Made by a program: the position numbers and the translations under genes
Notes under the pieces: generated by a model
Seen by the model: the letters and a program-made list of their open reading frames with translations, nothing else
Databases searched by the model: none
Told to the model about the DNA's origin: nothing
Shown here: positions 5,291 through 5,598 of the stretch, one piece after another
Layout of the letters: each line of letters opens with the position of its first letter
How positions within the stretch are numbered: the first letter of the stretch is position 1
Assembly: GCA_047629975.1 (NCBI GenBank)
Contig: JBLHUT010000232.1
Location: forward strand, 1-5,598
DNA: 5,598 nucleotides
Reading direction: 5' to 3'
From: JBLHUT01 sp047629975
GTDB lineage: Bacteria; Pseudomonadota; Alphaproteobacteria; Rhodobacterales; Rhodobacteraceae

Positions 5291-5298
5291 ACCCGACA

Positions 5299-5598
5299 TT
5301 GGATAAGACACTCTCACGCATACAGGCGTTCATGAAGCTCGATGCCAGCTCTGGCATCGTCCTGATTACCGTGACACTGGCGGCGATGATTGCCGCAAAC
5401 AGCGGTCTGTCCGATCTGTATCGCGGCTTTCTTGATACAAATGTCCGCATCGGCGTCGGGGCGTTCGAAATCTCGAAGCCTTCGGTTTTGTGGATCAACG
5501 ACGGATTGATGGCGATCTTTTTCTTCCTTGTGGGGTTGGAGATCAAGCGCGAGGTTCTAACCGGTGAACTGTCAAGCATAGAAAAGGCGCTGTTGCCG
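5299..5598 (+). CDS. nhaA: Na+/H+ antiporter NhaA, N-terminal part (runs off window)
   Basis: This is an inner-membrane antiporter that expels Na+ in exchange for protons, for salt and alkaline pH tolerance. Only the first 100 codons are present, out of about 390-450 in the family. Visible family features are FMKLDASSGIVLITVTLAAMIAAN at about 11-34 (first membrane helix), the beta-hairpin region VRIGVGAFEISK at 49-60, and LWINDGLMAIFFFLVGLEIKREV at about 64-86. The Glu-x-Lys-Arg-Glu cluster at 81-85 corresponds to E. coli Glu78 to Glu82, tied to pH sensing. The start is taken as TTG 5299, preceded by AAGGTGG; GTG 5287 is possible, and ATG 5332 would remove the start of the cytoplasmic N-terminus. 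It is divergent from the OxyR-like regulator across a 108-base gap carrying the operator. Whether the gene is intact beyond the edge is unknown. Confidence 0.93.
   Translation, partial: MDKTLSRIQAFMKLDASSGIVLITVTLAAMIAANSGLSDLYRGFLDTNVRIGVGAFEISKPSVLWINDGLMAIFFFLVGLEIKREVLTGELSSIEKALLP

Noticed and set aside
5220..5579. Minus-strand open frame opposite nhaA
   Set aside because: It is antisense to a clear NhaA sequence and has no matching features.

Overview
The window looks like chromosomal DNA of an alphaproteobacterium, most likely a marine Rhodobacterales (Roseobacter-type) organism. This rests on moderately high GC, the style of the amino-acid ABC proteins, and a GlcG/HbpS-type remnant. 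The assignment is inference from sequence style only.

Layout. Bases 1-516 (+) are the decayed right end of a Tn3-family transposon. They hold the C-terminal part of TnpA, broken by three in-frame stops, and then a 38-bp terminal inverted repeat (479-516) that begins CTTAGCGT and ends GACCCC. Bases 517-898 (+) are the 3' remainder of a GlcG/HbpS-like (DUF336) gene. The transposon cut off its 5' end, and a 17-bp imperfect tandem duplication (646-679) then frameshifted it. Bases 937-4141 (-) are a complete four-gene polar amino-acid uptake (HAAT-type) ABC operon, transcribed right to left: periplasmic binding protein, permease 1, permease 2, ATPase. The last three genes are tightly coupled (TGATG overlap; a stop codon that is part of the next Shine-Dalgarno). 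A GC-rich 12-bp hairpin separates the binding-protein gene from the first permease gene. Bases 4285-5190 (-) encode a LysR-family regulator of the OxyR type. Bases 5299-5598 (+) are the first 100 codons of an NhaA Na+/H+ antiporter, divergent from the regulator and running off the window.

How it works together. The binding protein captures a polar amino acid in the periplasm, the two permeases form the channel, and the ATPase drives import. The substrate cannot be read from the sequence. The regulator sits between the operon and nhaA and could control either or both.

The most interesting signal is in the regulator/nhaA gap. Bases 5194-5230 match the four-part OxyR operator layout ATAG-N7-CTAT-N7-ATAG-N7-CTAT: the first two blocks are perfect, the last two are each 3 of 4, and the spacing is exact. 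The regulator itself lacks the OxyR peroxide-sensing cysteines. That suggests an OxyR-type DNA-binding specificity uncoupled from peroxide sensing and possibly tied to Na+/H+ exchange or amino-acid uptake. No phage, CRISPR or RNA gene is visible. Apart from this regulator and the transposon scar, the region is ordinary.
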